DNA of 64,000 bases, from positions 1,427,501 through 1,491,500 of the forward strand of contig NZ_CP019937.1 in the NCBI RefSeq assembly GCF_002117445.1, in the 5' to 3' direction. Below, one piece after another: positions 9,773 through 18,365 of this stretch. Under the pieces are notes generated by a model. The model searched no databases. It was not told the origin of the DNA and saw only the letters and a list, made by a program, of their open reading frames with translations. Each line of letters starts with the position of its first letter. Within the stretch, counting starts at the first letter, position 1. The stretch comes from Ketogulonicigenium robustum (lineage in GTDB: Bacteria > Pseudomonadota > Alphaproteobacteria > Rhodobacterales > Rhodobacteraceae). A program made the position numbers and the translations under genes.

Positions 9773-10098
9773 CGGGCATTGTCCAGCGCGTTGATCGCCG
9801 GCGAAGATGCGATCATCCAGCCCATAAAGATGGGCTCGAGGTTGTTTCCGAATTGGATCGTCAGCATCTGAAACGCATCGCCTGCCGGGTTTTCAGTCGG
9901 AAATCGGCAATCACCCAAGGTGACAGTCAGCATGCCCACACGGCCACTTTCGCCGTTACGCAGGCTCAAATCAGTCACCGTGCCGCTCAGCTTATCCAGC
10001 ACGCGCAGCGAACCACCGGGTGCCGAGGTCGCGGCTTCTTGCGCTAGGGTTGCGGCAGGCAGGCAAACGACAAGCAGCAGCGCGGAAAGTTTACGCAC
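9736..10098 (-). CDS. DUF2155 domain-containing exported protein
   Basis: Small exported protein of 120 residues. Starting at GTG 10098 it opens with a signal peptide (VRKLSALLLVVCLPAATLAQ, cleavage near residue 20). The DUF2155 core follows, including the strand pair GGSLRVLDKLSGTV, the GxCRFPxENP element and IFMGWMIASSPAINALDN. The function is unknown; in Rhodobacterales and Rhizobiales it commonly sits between aat/accC and the NDUFA12 gene, as here. Upstream in-frame codons would put the signal peptide inside a 33-residue extension, so the GTG start was chosen. Its start overlaps the end of the NDUFA12 gene by 8 bases, indicating coupled translation. Confidence 0.85.
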   Translation of the reverse strand: MRKLSALLLVVCLPAATLAQEAATSAPGGSLRVLDKLSGTVTDLSLRNGESGRVGMLTVTLGDCRFPTENPAGDAFQMLTIQFGNNLEPIFMGWMIASSPAINALDNARYDVWPLSCSTS

Positions 10099-10483
10099 GC
10101 TGCACCTTGGATGCAGCCTCGGGCGACCAAGCTTCGTAATCCTCGCGCACCACAGGCACCTTGCGCAGGATTGAACCTGCGGGAACCCAAACCGCATCAG
10201 ACCCAGTGGGGTTGGCTACGGCAGGCAAGCCCGCCAAAACATCGGTCGGAATTTCGTTCGTGGAATGGTGCAACCAACCATGCCATGCAGGAGGGATCAC
10301 GCTGGCGTCGTTTTCGCCCGCATAAATCACCCAGCGACGTTCGCGCGCGCGGTCGGTGTAATAGATATTACCCTGACCGTCTTTTCCCACCTGAACGCCC
10401 ATGCGCCAAGTGAAAAACTGGGTGTTCAGCGTGCGGCCATTCCACCAGGTAAATAGACGCGACACGGTTTTCAGTATGCCCAT
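10091..10483 (-). CDS. NADH:ubiquinone oxidoreductase accessory subunit, NDUFA12 family
   Basis: Homologue of the mitochondrial complex I accessory subunit NDUFA12 (B17.2), about 130 residues. Such subunits are kept in alphaproteobacterial complex I. The signature is present: TWWNGRTLNTQFFTWRMG, VGKDGQGNIYY, ERRWVIY and PPAWHGWLHH. ATG 10483 was chosen because GAGGGA precedes it at good spacing; the frame also has an ATG at 10504. It sits on the peripheral arm near the NuoI/NuoB region in known structures. The nuo operon itself is elsewhere. It is downstream of clpX and translationally coupled to DUF2155. Confidence 0.92.
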   Translation of the reverse strand: MGILKTVSRLFTWWNGRTLNTQFFTWRMGVQVGKDGQGNIYYTDRARERRWVIYAGENDASVIPPAWHGWLHHSTNEIPTDVLAGLPAVANPTGSDAVWVPAGSILRKVPVVREDYEAWSPEAASKVQRA

Positions 10484-10499
10484 CTTTCCCTCTTGTATG

Positions 10500-10529
10500 G
10501 CCACCGCCTCAGCTGGCTGAGACGGCGGC
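10500..10529. repeat. Inverted repeat at the clpX-NDUFA12 junction
   Basis: 13-bp arms (10500-10512 and 10517-10529) with a four-base loop, overlapping the clpX stop codon. On the minus strand there is no T-run after it, so it is not a normal terminator for clpX. It may tune mRNA decay between the two genes. Confidence 0.5.
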
Positions 10530-11780
10530 TTTCTTTTCCTCGCCGTGGATCTGCAAGGGCTTGGCCCCCTGATTCACCGACTCTTCGTTGACGACAACTT
10601 CGGACACAGTGTCCAAACCGGGCAGCTCGAACATCGTATCCAACAAAATGCCTTCCATGATCGACCGCAGCCCGCGCGCACCGGTTTTACGCTCGATCGC
10701 TTTTTCGGCGATGGCCTTCAGCGCATCCTCGGTAAAGGTCAGCTTCACGCCTTCGATGTCGAACAAGCGTTGGTATTGCTTGACCAGCGCGTTCTTCGGC
10801 TCGCTCAGAATTTGGATCAGCGCAGCGACATCCAGGTCGGTCAGCGTCGCGATCACTGGCAGACGACCGACAAATTCGGGGATGAGGCCGAATTTCAACA
10901 GGTCTTCAGGCTCCAGATCCATGAACAGCTCGCCCACGCCGCGCTCGTCCACCTCGCGGACACTGGCGTTAAAGCCCATGCCCTGCCCTTTGGAACGCTG
11001 CGCGATAATGCGGTCTAGACCGGCAAAGGCACCGCCACAGATGAACAGGATGTTCGTCGTGTCGACTTGCAGGAATTCTTGCTGCGGGTGCTTGCGGCCA
11101 CCTTGCGGGGGAACGCTGGCAACCGTGCCTTCCATAATCTTCAACAGCGCTTGCTGCACACCCTCGCCCGACACGTCGCGCGTGATCGAGGGGTTGTCGG
11201 ATTTGCGCGTGATCTTGTCGACTTCGTCGATGTAGACGATGCCGCGCTGCGCGCGCTCGACGTTGTATTCGCTGGCCTGCAGCAGCTTCAGGATGATGTT
11301 TTCGACATCCTCGCCCACGTAGCCCGCTTCGGTCAGCGTGGTGGCATCGGCCATGGTGAAGGGTACATCCAGAATGCGCGCCAGCGTTTGCGCCAGCAGC
11401 GTCTTACCCGAACCAGTCGGGCCGATCAGCAGGATGTTCGACTTCGCCAGTTCGATGTCGTTATTCGTTTTGGCGGCGTGGTTCAGGCGCTTGTAGTGGT
11501 TGTGCACAGCGACCGAGAGGACGCGCTTGGCGTGTTCTTGGCCGATGACGTAATCATCCAGCACCGCGCAAATTTCGCGCGGGGTGGGCACGCCATCTTT
11601 GACCTTCAAAGCGCCGGTCTTGGTTTCTTCGCGGATGATATCCATGCACAGTTCGACGCATTCGTCGCAGATGAATACCGTTGGGCCTGCGATCAGCTTG
11701 CGCACCTCGTGCTGGCTTTTGCCGCAAAAGCTGCAATAGAGGGTATTTTTGCTGTCGCTGCTGCCGGATGTGCTCGCCAT
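10509..11780 (-). CDS. clpX: ATP-dependent Clp protease ATP-binding subunit ClpX
   Basis: AAA+ unfoldase of 423 residues that recognises tagged substrates and feeds them to ClpP. The N-terminal zinc-binding domain has Cys16, Cys19, Cys38 and Cys41. Walker A GPTGSGKT is at 120-127, the pore loop GYVGED at 153-158 and Walker B IVYIDEVD at about 181-188. The ClpP-docking and sensor regions follow. Full length for the family. clpP is 150 bases upstream on the same strand, so the two are probably expressed together, with possible internal initiation. In this order, clpX controls cell-cycle factors such as CtrA in better-studied alphaproteobacteria. Confidence 0.98.
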   Translation of the reverse strand: MASTSGSSDSKNTLYCSFCGKSQHEVRKLIAGPTVFICDECVELCMDIIREETKTGALKVKDGVPTPREICAVLDDYVIGQEHAKRVLSVAVHNHYKRLNHAAKTNNDIELAKSNILLIGPTGSGKTLLAQTLARILDVPFTMADATTLTEAGYVGEDVENIILKLLQASEYNVERAQRGIVYIDEVDKITRKSDNPSITRDVSGEGVQQALLKIMEGTVASVPPQGGRKHPQQEFLQVDTTNILFICGGAFAGLDRIIAQRSKGQGMGFNASVREVDERGVGELFMDLEPEDLLKFGLIPEFVGRLPVIATLTDLDVAALIQILSEPKNALVKQYQRLFDIEGVKLTFTEDALKAIAEKAIERKTGARGLRSIMEGILLDTMFELPGLDTVSEVVVNEESVNQGAKPLQIHGEEKKAAVSAS

Positions 11781-11930
11781 CTTGCTCCTCTGGCCCTCGC
11801 CAAGTTCGGTGGGGTTTTGCCCCGCAATAAGAACGTAGGACAGGGCTGTCCCGTCTACAATGCCAAATTCCGTATGCCCTTCGCTTTCGTAAGGGCATGG
11901 CTAACGGACGGCGGTGCCGCCCGTCGCTAT

Positions 11931-12554
11931 TTACTTCGCCGGAATATCTTCGCGCTTTTCCAAAATCGCGTCGATCAGGCCGAAAGCTTTGGCTTCGGCA
12001 GGCGACAGGAAGTTGTCGCGATCCAGCGCGGCCTCGACCGCTTCGTAATCTTGGCCGGTATGGTGGACATAGATCTCGTTCAGGCGGCGCTTCAGCTTTT
12101 CGCTTTCGCGGGCGTGGATCATGATGTCGGTCACCTGCCCTTGGAACCCGCCCGAGGGCTGGTGAACCATCACGCGGCTGTTCGGCAGCGAGAAGCGCAT
12201 GTCTTTCTCACCAGCTGCCAGCAACAGCGAGCCCATCGAAGCCGCCTGCCCGATGACCAGCGTCGAAACCTTGGGGCGAATATACTGCATAGTGTCGTAA
12301 ATCGACAGGCCCGATGTCACAACGCCGCCGGGGCTGTTGATATACATCGAGATTTCTTTCTTGGGGTTTTCCGCCTCGAGGTGCAACAGTTGTGCCACGA
12401 TCAGCTGGCTCATGCCATCCTCGACCGGGCCGCTGACGAAAATAATACGTTCTTTCAGCAAGCGCGAGAAAATATCGTAAGCGCGTTCGCCGCGGCTGGT
12501 TTGTTCGACCACCATCGGAACGAGGTTCATGTAGGTTTCAACGGGATCGCGCAT
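11931..12554 (-). CDS. clpP: ATP-dependent Clp protease proteolytic subunit ClpP
   Basis: Serine protease of 207 residues forming the tetradecameric chamber used with ClpX and ClpA. The catalytic triad is Ser106 (in GQAASMGS), His131 (VMVHQPSGG) and Asp180. ATG 12554 ([15 protein letters not shown]) has AGGA upstream and matches the usual N-terminus. The frame stays open to 12791, but those 79 extra residues are arginine-rich leader with no family resemblance. The 278-base divergent gap to the DUF883 gene should contain its promoter; I could not identify a convincing heat-shock (RpoH) motif there. Confidence 0.98.
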   Translation of the reverse strand: MRDPVETYMNLVPMVVEQTSRGERAYDIFSRLLKERIIFVSGPVEDGMSQLIVAQLLHLEAENPKKEISMYINSPGGVVTSGLSIYDTMQYIRPKVSTLVIGQAASMGSLLLAAGEKDMRFSLPNSRVMVHQPSGGFQGQVTDIMIHARESEKLKRRLNEIYVHHTGQDYEAVEAALDRDNFLSPAEAKAFGLIDAILEKREDIPAK

Positions 12555-12832
12555 CGTTCCTGCTTTCTTGATGGCGACGGCAGGGCCGCCGCTGAATGAA
12601 AAGTCCTGAATCAAAGTTGTAGTGGCCCGCGCGGGCAGCTTCAAGCCTTGCCGCCCGATAGATCGCGCGGCAGCCCGCTTTGCCGCCCGCTGGCGGCGCG
12701 CGCCGGAAAGATTTATGAACGAAAACGTTGCAACGCGGTTATTTACGCCCATATCATAAAATGTACGTGACGTTGTTAACGCGGCGACCACGGCAACAAC
12801 CCGTGTTGATCGCCACCAAGAGGAGCAATGAA

Positions 12833-13213
12833 ATGGCTACCACTGAAAAGACGACGACCGAAAAGCAGGCTGAAAAGCAAGCTGACAAGGTGATTTCCGA
12901 TCTGCAGGATCAAGTTGCTTCGTTGAAGGCCGAATTGGGCCGCATCACCGAAAATTTTGCCGATGCCGGCAAAGACGCTGCCCGTGGCCTCAGCGAGCGT
13001 GCGGGTGAAGCAGTAAAGACGGCCAAAACCCGTGCCCGCGACATCGCATCCGACGTCGAGGATCGCGCACATGTCGAGGCCGAGCGCCTGAAAGAGGGTG
13101 CCGCCCGTGGTTACGAGCAGGCCTCGGACTTCATTAGCAAGCAGCCGGGCACAGCCGTCGGTCTTGCCGCTGGTGTCGGGTTCCTGCTGGGCGTTCTGAT
13201 GAACCGCCGCTAA
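12833..13213 (+). CDS. DUF883 family protein (YqjD/ElaB-like)
   Basis: Protein of 126 residues with a long charged, Ala/Lys/Glu-rich helix (about 1-95, likely coiled coil) and a C-terminal glycine-rich transmembrane helix ([20 protein letters not shown]). This is the hallmark of YqjD/ElaB proteins, which tether to the inner membrane and bind ribosomes in stationary phase in E. coli. ATG 12833 is preceded by AAGAGGAG. The stop overlaps the next gene's ATG (TAATG), so the two are coupled. The ribosome-binding role is known from E. coli and is only inferred here. Confidence 0.85.
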   Translation: MATTEKTTTEKQAEKQADKVISDLQDQVASLKAELGRITENFADAGKDAARGLSERAGEAVKTAKTRARDIASDVEDRAHVEAERLKEGAARGYEQASDFISKQPGTAVGLAAGVGFLLGVLMNRR

Positions 13214-13557
13214 TGTTTTCGCAGATCGAAGCCAAGATCGAAGCGGTTACGCGGCGCAGTCTTTTGACGCTACTGGCGGCGATCAGCTTGCTGATCGGGC
13301 TGGCGTTCCTGACTGTCGCTGCGTGGATCGCGCTGGCCGACTTGGCCAGCACCTTGGTTGCGGCGTTGGTTATTGCCGGCGTCTGGGTGATTGGCGGCGC
13401 GATCATGCTGCTGCTGGCGGGGCGCGATAAGCCGCCTGCCCAGCCGGCAGCGCCGCCCGCGCCCTCGATAGACCCTGCTCTTGCGCTGATTTCGGCATTT
13501 TTAACTGGGTTCACATCAGGCGCAACGCGCAATAACGACCGCGATCGCGAACACTAG
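13213..13557 (+). CDS. Small two-helix membrane protein (phage holin superfamily III-like)
   Basis: Protein of 114 residues with two hydrophobic helices (about 16-40 and 43-68), then a Pro/Ala-rich stretch and a hydrophilic tail. Proteins of this shape directly after DUF883 genes are often labelled 'phage holin family' (Holin-X-like), but no phage gene is nearby and the pairing suggests a membrane-stress or envelope function together with the DUF883 protein. Its ATG overlaps the upstream stop by one base. Confidence 0.7.
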   Translation: MFSQIEAKIEAVTRRSLLTLLAAISLLIGLAFLTVAAWIALADLASTLVAALVIAGVWVIGGAIMLLLAGRDKPPAQPAAPPAPSIDPALALISAFLTGFTSGATRNNDRDREH

Positions 13558-13571
13558 ACCAAGGCGCGGCC

Positions 13572-14438
13572 CTATATCACGGCCGCGCCGCGTCTTGCGG
13601 CGATTTCCGCATTCAGCGCGCCGCCCAGCAGCACCAGATATGCACTGATATAGAGCCACATCATCAACGCGATGACGGCACCGATAGATCCGTAAACCTC
13701 GTTGTAATTGCCGAAGTTCCCGACATAGAGGGAAAAGGCGTAGCTGACAGCCAGCCACAACCCCAGAACGATAACCGATCCGGGTGTGATCCAACTGAAC
13801 CGCAAACCGCGCCGCCGCTGCGGCCCATAGCGATAGAGCAGCCCCAGACAGAACAGCACCGAGGTGAGCAGCAGCGTCCAACGCAGCACGTTCAGCAAGG
13901 TTGCGACATTGCCAGGCGGGTCGAAGAACACCACGATCAGCGGCACGATGACAGTTGCCAGCAAGCCGATCATCGCAATGCCGACCAGCGCAATCGTCAT
14001 CATCATCGCAACGAAAGTATGCACGAATCCATTGCGCGCGGGGGTGCCCTGCATCGCGTTCAACCCTTCAGCCAGCGCCCCAACGCCTGCGCGCGCCGAC
14101 CATAGGGCAACCAGCGTCGAAACCGTCGTCGCCCACCCCAGCGTGCGCGGGCCCGGTGCGATCAGCCGGTTCACCTGATCTGCGACCAAATCATAGGCGG
14201 CGGGCGGCATGAATTCGCGCGCCATCGCCAGTTGGTTTTGTACAACCACCGGGTCGGCCAACATACCGAACAGCGCGATGAGCGCGGTCAGCGCCGGAAA
14301 AAGGCCGAAGACCCCCCAGAAGGCAACGCCTGCCGCGATCAGGCCAACATGCTCGCCCGAGCCACGATTCCACACGTCCATCAAAAACACAAACGCGCGC
14401 CGGATGGGCAGCGGTACAACTTTGACAAGCTGCTTCAA
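13572..14438 (-). CDS. YihY/BrkB family inner-membrane protein
   Basis: Polytopic membrane protein of 288 residues with about six transmembrane helices. The YihY signature is seen in HVGLIAAGVAFWGVFGLFPALTA near the N-terminus, WSARAGVGALAEGLNAMQG in the middle and YNEVYGSIGAVIALMMWLY toward the C-terminus (each quoted in part). The family was once annotated as 'ribonuclease BN', which is wrong; its function is uncertain (envelope or transport). It is convergent with the holin-like gene and divergent from pgm. It carries the typical length and lacks the C-terminal extension of some homologues. Confidence 0.88.
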   Translation of the reverse strand: MKQLVKVVPLPIRRAFVFLMDVWNRGSGEHVGLIAAGVAFWGVFGLFPALTALIALFGMLADPVVVQNQLAMAREFMPPAAYDLVADQVNRLIAPGPRTLGWATTVSTLVALWSARAGVGALAEGLNAMQGTPARNGFVHTFVAMMMTIALVGIAMIGLLATVIVPLIVVFFDPPGNVATLLNVLRWTLLLTSVLFCLGLLYRYGPQRRRGLRFSWITPGSVIVLGLWLAVSYAFSLYVGNFGNYNEVYGSIGAVIALMMWLYISAYLVLLGGALNAEIAARRGAAVI

Positions 14439-14647
14439 ACGGATCTCCAGACATGTCCAGTTGCGGCAGTTCTATTCAGTCAGGGCAAAAGGGTTGGATT
14501 TCAACCCCCTTTGGGCGGATGACCGTGCAGAATGCACCACAAACAAGGGGGCCTCATTGACAATGCGCTGCCTCCTCCAGCAAGCTGCTCACACATTTGT
14601 AATCCGCCACCCACACCACGGGTTGGCCCAATAGCGGAACGCCGAAA
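14439..14647. promoter_or_regulatory. Divergent yihY/pgm intergenic region
   Basis: A 209-base gap. It contains an inverted repeat in which GGGTTG pairs with CAACCC around a GATTT loop (about 14490-14506), and a TTGACA hexamer at 14557-14562 that could be a -35 element for pgm, although no good -10 follows. No small ORF or RNA gene is evident. Confidence 0.3.
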
Positions 14648-16279
14648 TTGGCAATCAAGACCCAAGCGACCACGCCCATCGCGGGCCAAAAGCCCGGCAC
14701 CAGCGGCCTTCGCAAGCAAACATCCGTCTTCATGCAGCCCCACTTTCTGGAAAATTACGTCCAAGCCATTTTTGATGGCATCGGCGGGGTAGCTGGCAAA
14801 ACGCTGGTGCTGGGCGGTGACGGTCGATTTTTCAACGACACGGCCTCGGGCATTATTTTGCGCATGGCCGCCGCCGGTGGGGCCAAACATATTATCGTCG
14901 GGCGCAACGCCCTGCTATCCACGCCCGCCGCATCGCACCTGATCCGCAAACGCGGTGCCGATGGCGGGCTGATCCTGTCAGCCAGCCATAATCCCGGTGG
15001 CCCGGACGGCGACTTTGGCCTGAAATTCAATATGCCAAACGGCGGCCCCGCCCCCGAGAGTGTGACTGACCGCATTTTCGAGGCGACGAAGACCATCACC
15101 GCCTACCAGATCTCGGATCAAGTGGCCCCTGCGCTGGACACGGACGGCACCTTCGATCTGGATGGGATGGCCGTCGAGGTGGTCGACCCCGTCGCCGATT
15201 ACGCCGACTTGATGGAAACACTTTTCGACTTCAGCGCTATCCGCGCGTTGTTCCTGAGCGGCTTCCGAATGAAGTTCGACGCCATGCACGCCGCCACCGG
15301 CCCTTACGCGCGCGAGATTTTCGTGAACCGCTTGGGCGCCACCGGCGACAGCGTGGTAAACGACACACCCCTGCCCGACTTCGGCGGCGGCCACCCCGAC
15401 CCGAACCCCATCTGGGCAGCTGATCTGGTGGCAACAATGTCCGCCCCTGACGCGCCGGATTTTGGCGCTGCCAGCGACGGCGACGGTGACCGCAACATGA
15501 TCATGGGCAAGGGGCTTTATGTCTCGCCCTCGGACAGCCTTGCCGTGCTGGCCGCGCTGATGCATCTGGCCCCCGCCTATGCCGAAGGGCCCAAAGGGAT
15601 CGCGCGTTCCATGCCGACCTCGGCTGCCGCCGACCGCGTCGCCGCCGCCAAAGGTATCTGCAGCTTCGAAACCCCGACCGGCTGGAAATTCTTCGGGAAC
15701 CTGCTGGATGCCGACATGGCGACGATCTGCGGCGAGGAAAGCTCGGGCACGGGGTCGAACCACGTCCGCGAAAAGGACGGCCTTTGGGCTGTGCTGTTGT
15801 GGCTGAACATTCTGGCGGCCACGGGCAAGCCGGTCACAACGCTGCTTGCCGAACACTGGGCCACCTATGGTCGCGATTACTACACCCGCCACGACTATGA
15901 AAACGTCGATGCGGCAGCGGCCCATGCTGTCTACAACGGCCTGCGCGACAAGCTGGCCAGCCTTCCGGGCCAGAACGTCGACGGGCTGGTGATCGAACGC
16001 GCCGACGAATTCGCCTATGATGATCCGGTCGATCAATCGCGCAGTGCCAACCAAGGCCTGCGGATTTTCTTCAAGGGCGGTGCCCGCGCTGTTCTGCGCC
16101 TGTCGGGCACCGGCACGGTCGGTGCGACGTTGCGCCTTTATTTGGAGCAGCCCGAGCCGAACCTGCAACGCCAAGCCGAAGACCCGCAGCGCGCCCTGGC
16201 CCAACTGATCGCCGCCGCCGGCGCACTGACGCAAATCAACGCGCTGACCGGCCGCGACCAGCCCGATGTGATCAGCTAA
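14648..16279 (+). CDS. pgm: Alpha-D-glucose phosphate-specific phosphoglucomutase
   Basis: Interconverts glucose 1-phosphate and glucose 6-phosphate, linking glycolysis to nucleotide-sugar supply for glycogen, EPS and envelope. At 543 residues it has the complete set of motifs: the N-terminal GQKPGTSGLRK, the phosphoserine loop LSASHNPGGP (Ser113), the metal loop DGDGDRNM (near 279), the sugar loop GEESSGTGSNH and the phosphate loop RLSGTGT. The start is TTG at 14648: no ATG or GTG lies upstream in frame before the conserved N-terminus, and the next ATG (28 codons later) would remove it. Ends 8 bases into the convergent FAH-family gene. Confidence 0.95.
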   Translation: MAIKTQATTPIAGQKPGTSGLRKQTSVFMQPHFLENYVQAIFDGIGGVAGKTLVLGGDGRFFNDTASGIILRMAAAGGAKHIIVGRNALLSTPAASHLIRKRGADGGLILSASHNPGGPDGDFGLKFNMPNGGPAPESVTDRIFEATKTITAYQISDQVAPALDTDGTFDLDGMAVEVVDPVADYADLMETLFDFSAIRALFLSGFRMKFDAMHAATGPYAREIFVNRLGATGDSVVNDTPLPDFGGGHPDPNPIWAADLVATMSAPDAPDFGAASDGDGDRNMIMGKGLYVSPSDSLAVLAALMHLAPAYAEGPKGIARSMPTSAAADRVAAAKGICSFETPTGWKFFGNLLDADMATICGEESSGTGSNHVREKDGLWAVLLWLNILAATGKPVTTLLAEHWATYGRDYYTRHDYENVDAAAAHAVYNGLRDKLASLPGQNVDGLVIERADEFAYDDPVDQSRSANQGLRIFFKGGARAVLRLSGTGTVGATLRLYLEQPEPNLQRQAEDPQRALAQLIAAAGALTQINALTGRDQPDVIS

Positions 16280-16958
16280 GGTAGCTGACGCGCAAATCCT
16301 CCAACCCGGGGAAGGTGCCGACCAGCACGTCCCCGGGCTGGACCCTGCCAACGCCTGCGGGCGTTCCGGTCATGATCAGATCGCCCGCGCGCAGGTGATA
16401 AAGGCGCGAGACGATGGCGACGGTCTCGGCCACATTCCACACCATATCCGACGGCGGCTGCGATTGGCGCAGCGCCCCGTTCACTGTCAGCTGCAACGGG
16501 GCTGACAGATCGGGCTCAAAGCCGCGCGTCAGCGGGCCGATAATGGCGGCGTCTTCAAAGTTTTTAGCTGTATCCCACGGACGACCCGCCGCCTTTGCGA
16601 TGTTTTGCAAGTCGCGGCGCGTCATATCCAGCCCGATTGCATAGCCCCACACCAATGCAGCGGCGGCGTCGGGCGTCAAATCGTGCCCCTCACCACCGAT
16701 TGCGACGACCAGCTCAACCTCGTGATGCAGATCCTCGGTGGCGGGGGGGAACGGCAGGTCTTGCCCAGATTGGGCCAAATGGTTGGCGTCTTTCATAAAG
16801 AAAAACGGCGCTTCGCGGTCGATCGTGTTCCCCAATTCGGCGGCATGGGCGGCGTAGTTGCGACCGATGCAGAAGATGCGGCCAACCGCGAAACGTGCGG
16901 TTTCGCCTACAACGGGCAGGCTGGGAACGGCGGGCGGGGGGAATATGGTATCTGTCAC
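16272..16958 (-). CDS. Fumarylacetoacetate hydrolase (FAH) family protein
   Basis: Single-domain FAH fold enzyme of 228 residues, the short form typical of fumarylpyruvate/acylpyruvate hydrolases and 2-keto-acid decarboxylases. Metal ligands are seen in HHEVELVVAIG (Glu pair) and LDMTRRDLQ (Asp). IGRNYAAHAAEL, FFFMKDAN and GDLIMTGTPAGVG are further family motifs. It probably acts in the cytosol on a 2,4-diketo acid; no aromatic pathway genes flank it. Oxaloacetate decarboxylase (FAHD1-like) activity is equally possible. A 14-base inverted repeat lies 18 bases before its start codon. Confidence 0.85.
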   Translation of the reverse strand: MTDTIFPPPAVPSLPVVGETARFAVGRIFCIGRNYAAHAAELGNTIDREAPFFFMKDANHLAQSGQDLPFPPATEDLHHEVELVVAIGGEGHDLTPDAAAALVWGYAIGLDMTRRDLQNIAKAAGRPWDTAKNFEDAAIIGPLTRGFEPDLSAPLQLTVNGALRQSQPPSDMVWNVAETVAIVSRLYHLRAGDLIMTGTPAGVGRVQPGDVLVGTFPGLEDLRVSYLS

Positions 16959-16975
16959 GCGCGGGGCTTCCTACT

Positions 16976-16989
16976 ATGTTTACAAACAT
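16976..16989. promoter_or_regulatory. Inverted repeat ATGTTT-N2-AAACAT upstream of the FAH gene
   Basis: A perfect palindrome with 6-bp arms, AT-rich in a GC-rich background, 18 bases upstream of the FAH-family start. It is also in the divergent gap to kpsS. Size and placement suit a dimeric repressor; no cognate regulator is adjacent. Confidence 0.35.
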
Positions 16990-17099
16990 TTGGCGCGCAA
17001 TAAGACGCATTGGCAAGCGCCTTCCTTTGCTTCATTGTCATATGACCTGCAGCGGGCGCGGCGTGCGGGCGACACGCCCCGCCACAGAATGTGACTGGC

Positions 17100-18365
17100 A
17101 TGCAAAAGTTTCTGTTTCTTCAAGGCCCGCACGGGCCGTTTTTCGCATCCATCGGCCGTATGTTGCAAACGGCGGGTGCAGATGTCTGGCGCGTGGGTTT
17201 CAACGCGGGCGATGATGCCTTCTGGCCGGATAAATCGACCTACATCGCCTATACCGGCACGGTGCAAGACTGGCCCGCTGCCTATCGCGGCATCATCGCC
17301 GCACACGGAATTACCGACATCATCCTATACGGCGACACCCGCCCGATCCACGCGACTGCAGTGGCCGTTGCCAAAGAATTGGGCCTGCGCGTGCATGTAT
17401 TCGAGGAAGGCTACCTACGCCCCTGGTGGGCCACTTACGAGCGCGGCGGATCAAACGGGCATTCGCGCCTGATGGATATTTCCGTCGCCCAGATGCAAGG
17501 CGCATTGGCGCGGCGCGACAACGAAGTGACCGAGGCCCCTGCCCATTGGGGCGATATGCGCGAGCATGTTTTTTATGGTGCGCTCTATCATTGGTTCCTC
17601 ACGGTCGGCAGCAGATCCTACCCCAACTTTCAGCGCCACCGCGAACTTACCCCCTTGCAAGAGGCGTATTTCTACACCCGCCGCATGCTGTCCGCGCCTT
17701 TCATCGCGATCGAGCGTCAACTCAAGACGCGGAAAATCAAGGACGGCGGCTTTCCCTACCACTTGGTCCTGATGCAGTTGGAACACGACTCGAGCTTCCA
17801 GATGCATTCCCCCTTCCGCAAGATGGAGGAGTTTCTTGACGTCGTTCTGGCTGGTTTTGCCCAAGGCGCCCCGCGCCACCACCAAATTGTCTTCAAGGCT
17901 CACCCACTAGAAATGGGCCGTCGCCCCTATGCCGCGATGCTGAAGGTCATGGCCGAAAAATACCAACTGGTCGGGCGCATTCACTATGTCAGCGGCGGCA
18001 AGTTGAGCGGCCTGCTGGACCACGCGAAAACCGCCGTGACCGTCAATTCCACCGCAGGCCAACAGGCACTGTGGCGCGGGCTGCCGCTAAAGCTGTTCGG
18101 CACCGCGATTTACGACAAACCAGGGCTGGTGTCACAGCAGGATATCGTCGAATTCTTCCGCGCCCCCCAGCGCCCCGATAGCCGCAGCTACCGAGATTAT
18201 CGCGCGTTTTTGCTGGAAACCAGCCAAGTTCCGGGCGGATTCTATTCGCGCCGCGCGCGCCACCAGTTGATGCGCCGCGTCGTCGACCAAGTTCTGGCCG
18301 ATAATGACCCCTATGACGCGGTGCTAAGCAGTGACGACCCAACTGGGCTGCGCGTCGTGAAATGA
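17100..18365 (+). CDS. kpsS: Capsule polysaccharide beta-Kdo transferase KpsS-like
   Basis: Protein of about 421 residues of the KpsS/LipB family, retaining-type beta-Kdo glycosyltransferases that add the first Kdo to lyso-phosphatidylglycerol when building the poly-Kdo linker of group 2-type capsules. The N-terminus FLFLQGPHGPFFASIGRML, the LYGDTRPIHATA region, the HVFEEGYLRPWW motif and the C-terminal VTVNSTAGQQALWRGLP are characteristic. ATG 17100 is used; a GTG three codons earlier is also possible. The last four bases overlap the kpsC start. No kpsE/D/M/T export genes are in the window. Confidence 0.88.
   Translation: MQKFLFLQGPHGPFFASIGRMLQTAGADVWRVGFNAGDDAFWPDKSTYIAYTGTVQDWPAAYRGIIAAHGITDIILYGDTRPIHATAVAVAKELGLRVHVFEEGYLRPWWATYERGGSNGHSRLMDISVAQMQGALARRDNEVTEAPAHWGDMREHVFYGALYHWFLTVGSRSYPNFQRHRELTPLQEAYFYTRRMLSAPFIAIERQLKTRKIKDGGFPYHLVLMQLEHDSSFQMHSPFRKMEEFLDVVLAGFAQGAPRHHQIVFKAHPLEMGRRPYAAMLKVMAEKYQLVGRIHYVSGGKLSGLLDHAKTAVTVNSTAGQQALWRGLPLKLFGTAIYDKPGLVSQQDIVEFFRAPQRPDSRSYRDYRAFLLETSQVPGGFYSRRARHQLMRRVVDQVLADNDPYDAVLSSDDPTGLRVVK

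Noticed and set aside
12555-12832. Heat-shock (RpoH) promoter for clpP
   Set aside because: A TTGCAA hexamer exists on the minus strand, but the spacing to a plausible -10 element is wrong. I could not support it.
13213-13557. Holin-like protein as a prophage remnant
   Set aside because: It is coupled to a DUF883 gene, a common chromosomal pair, and nothing else phage-related is present.
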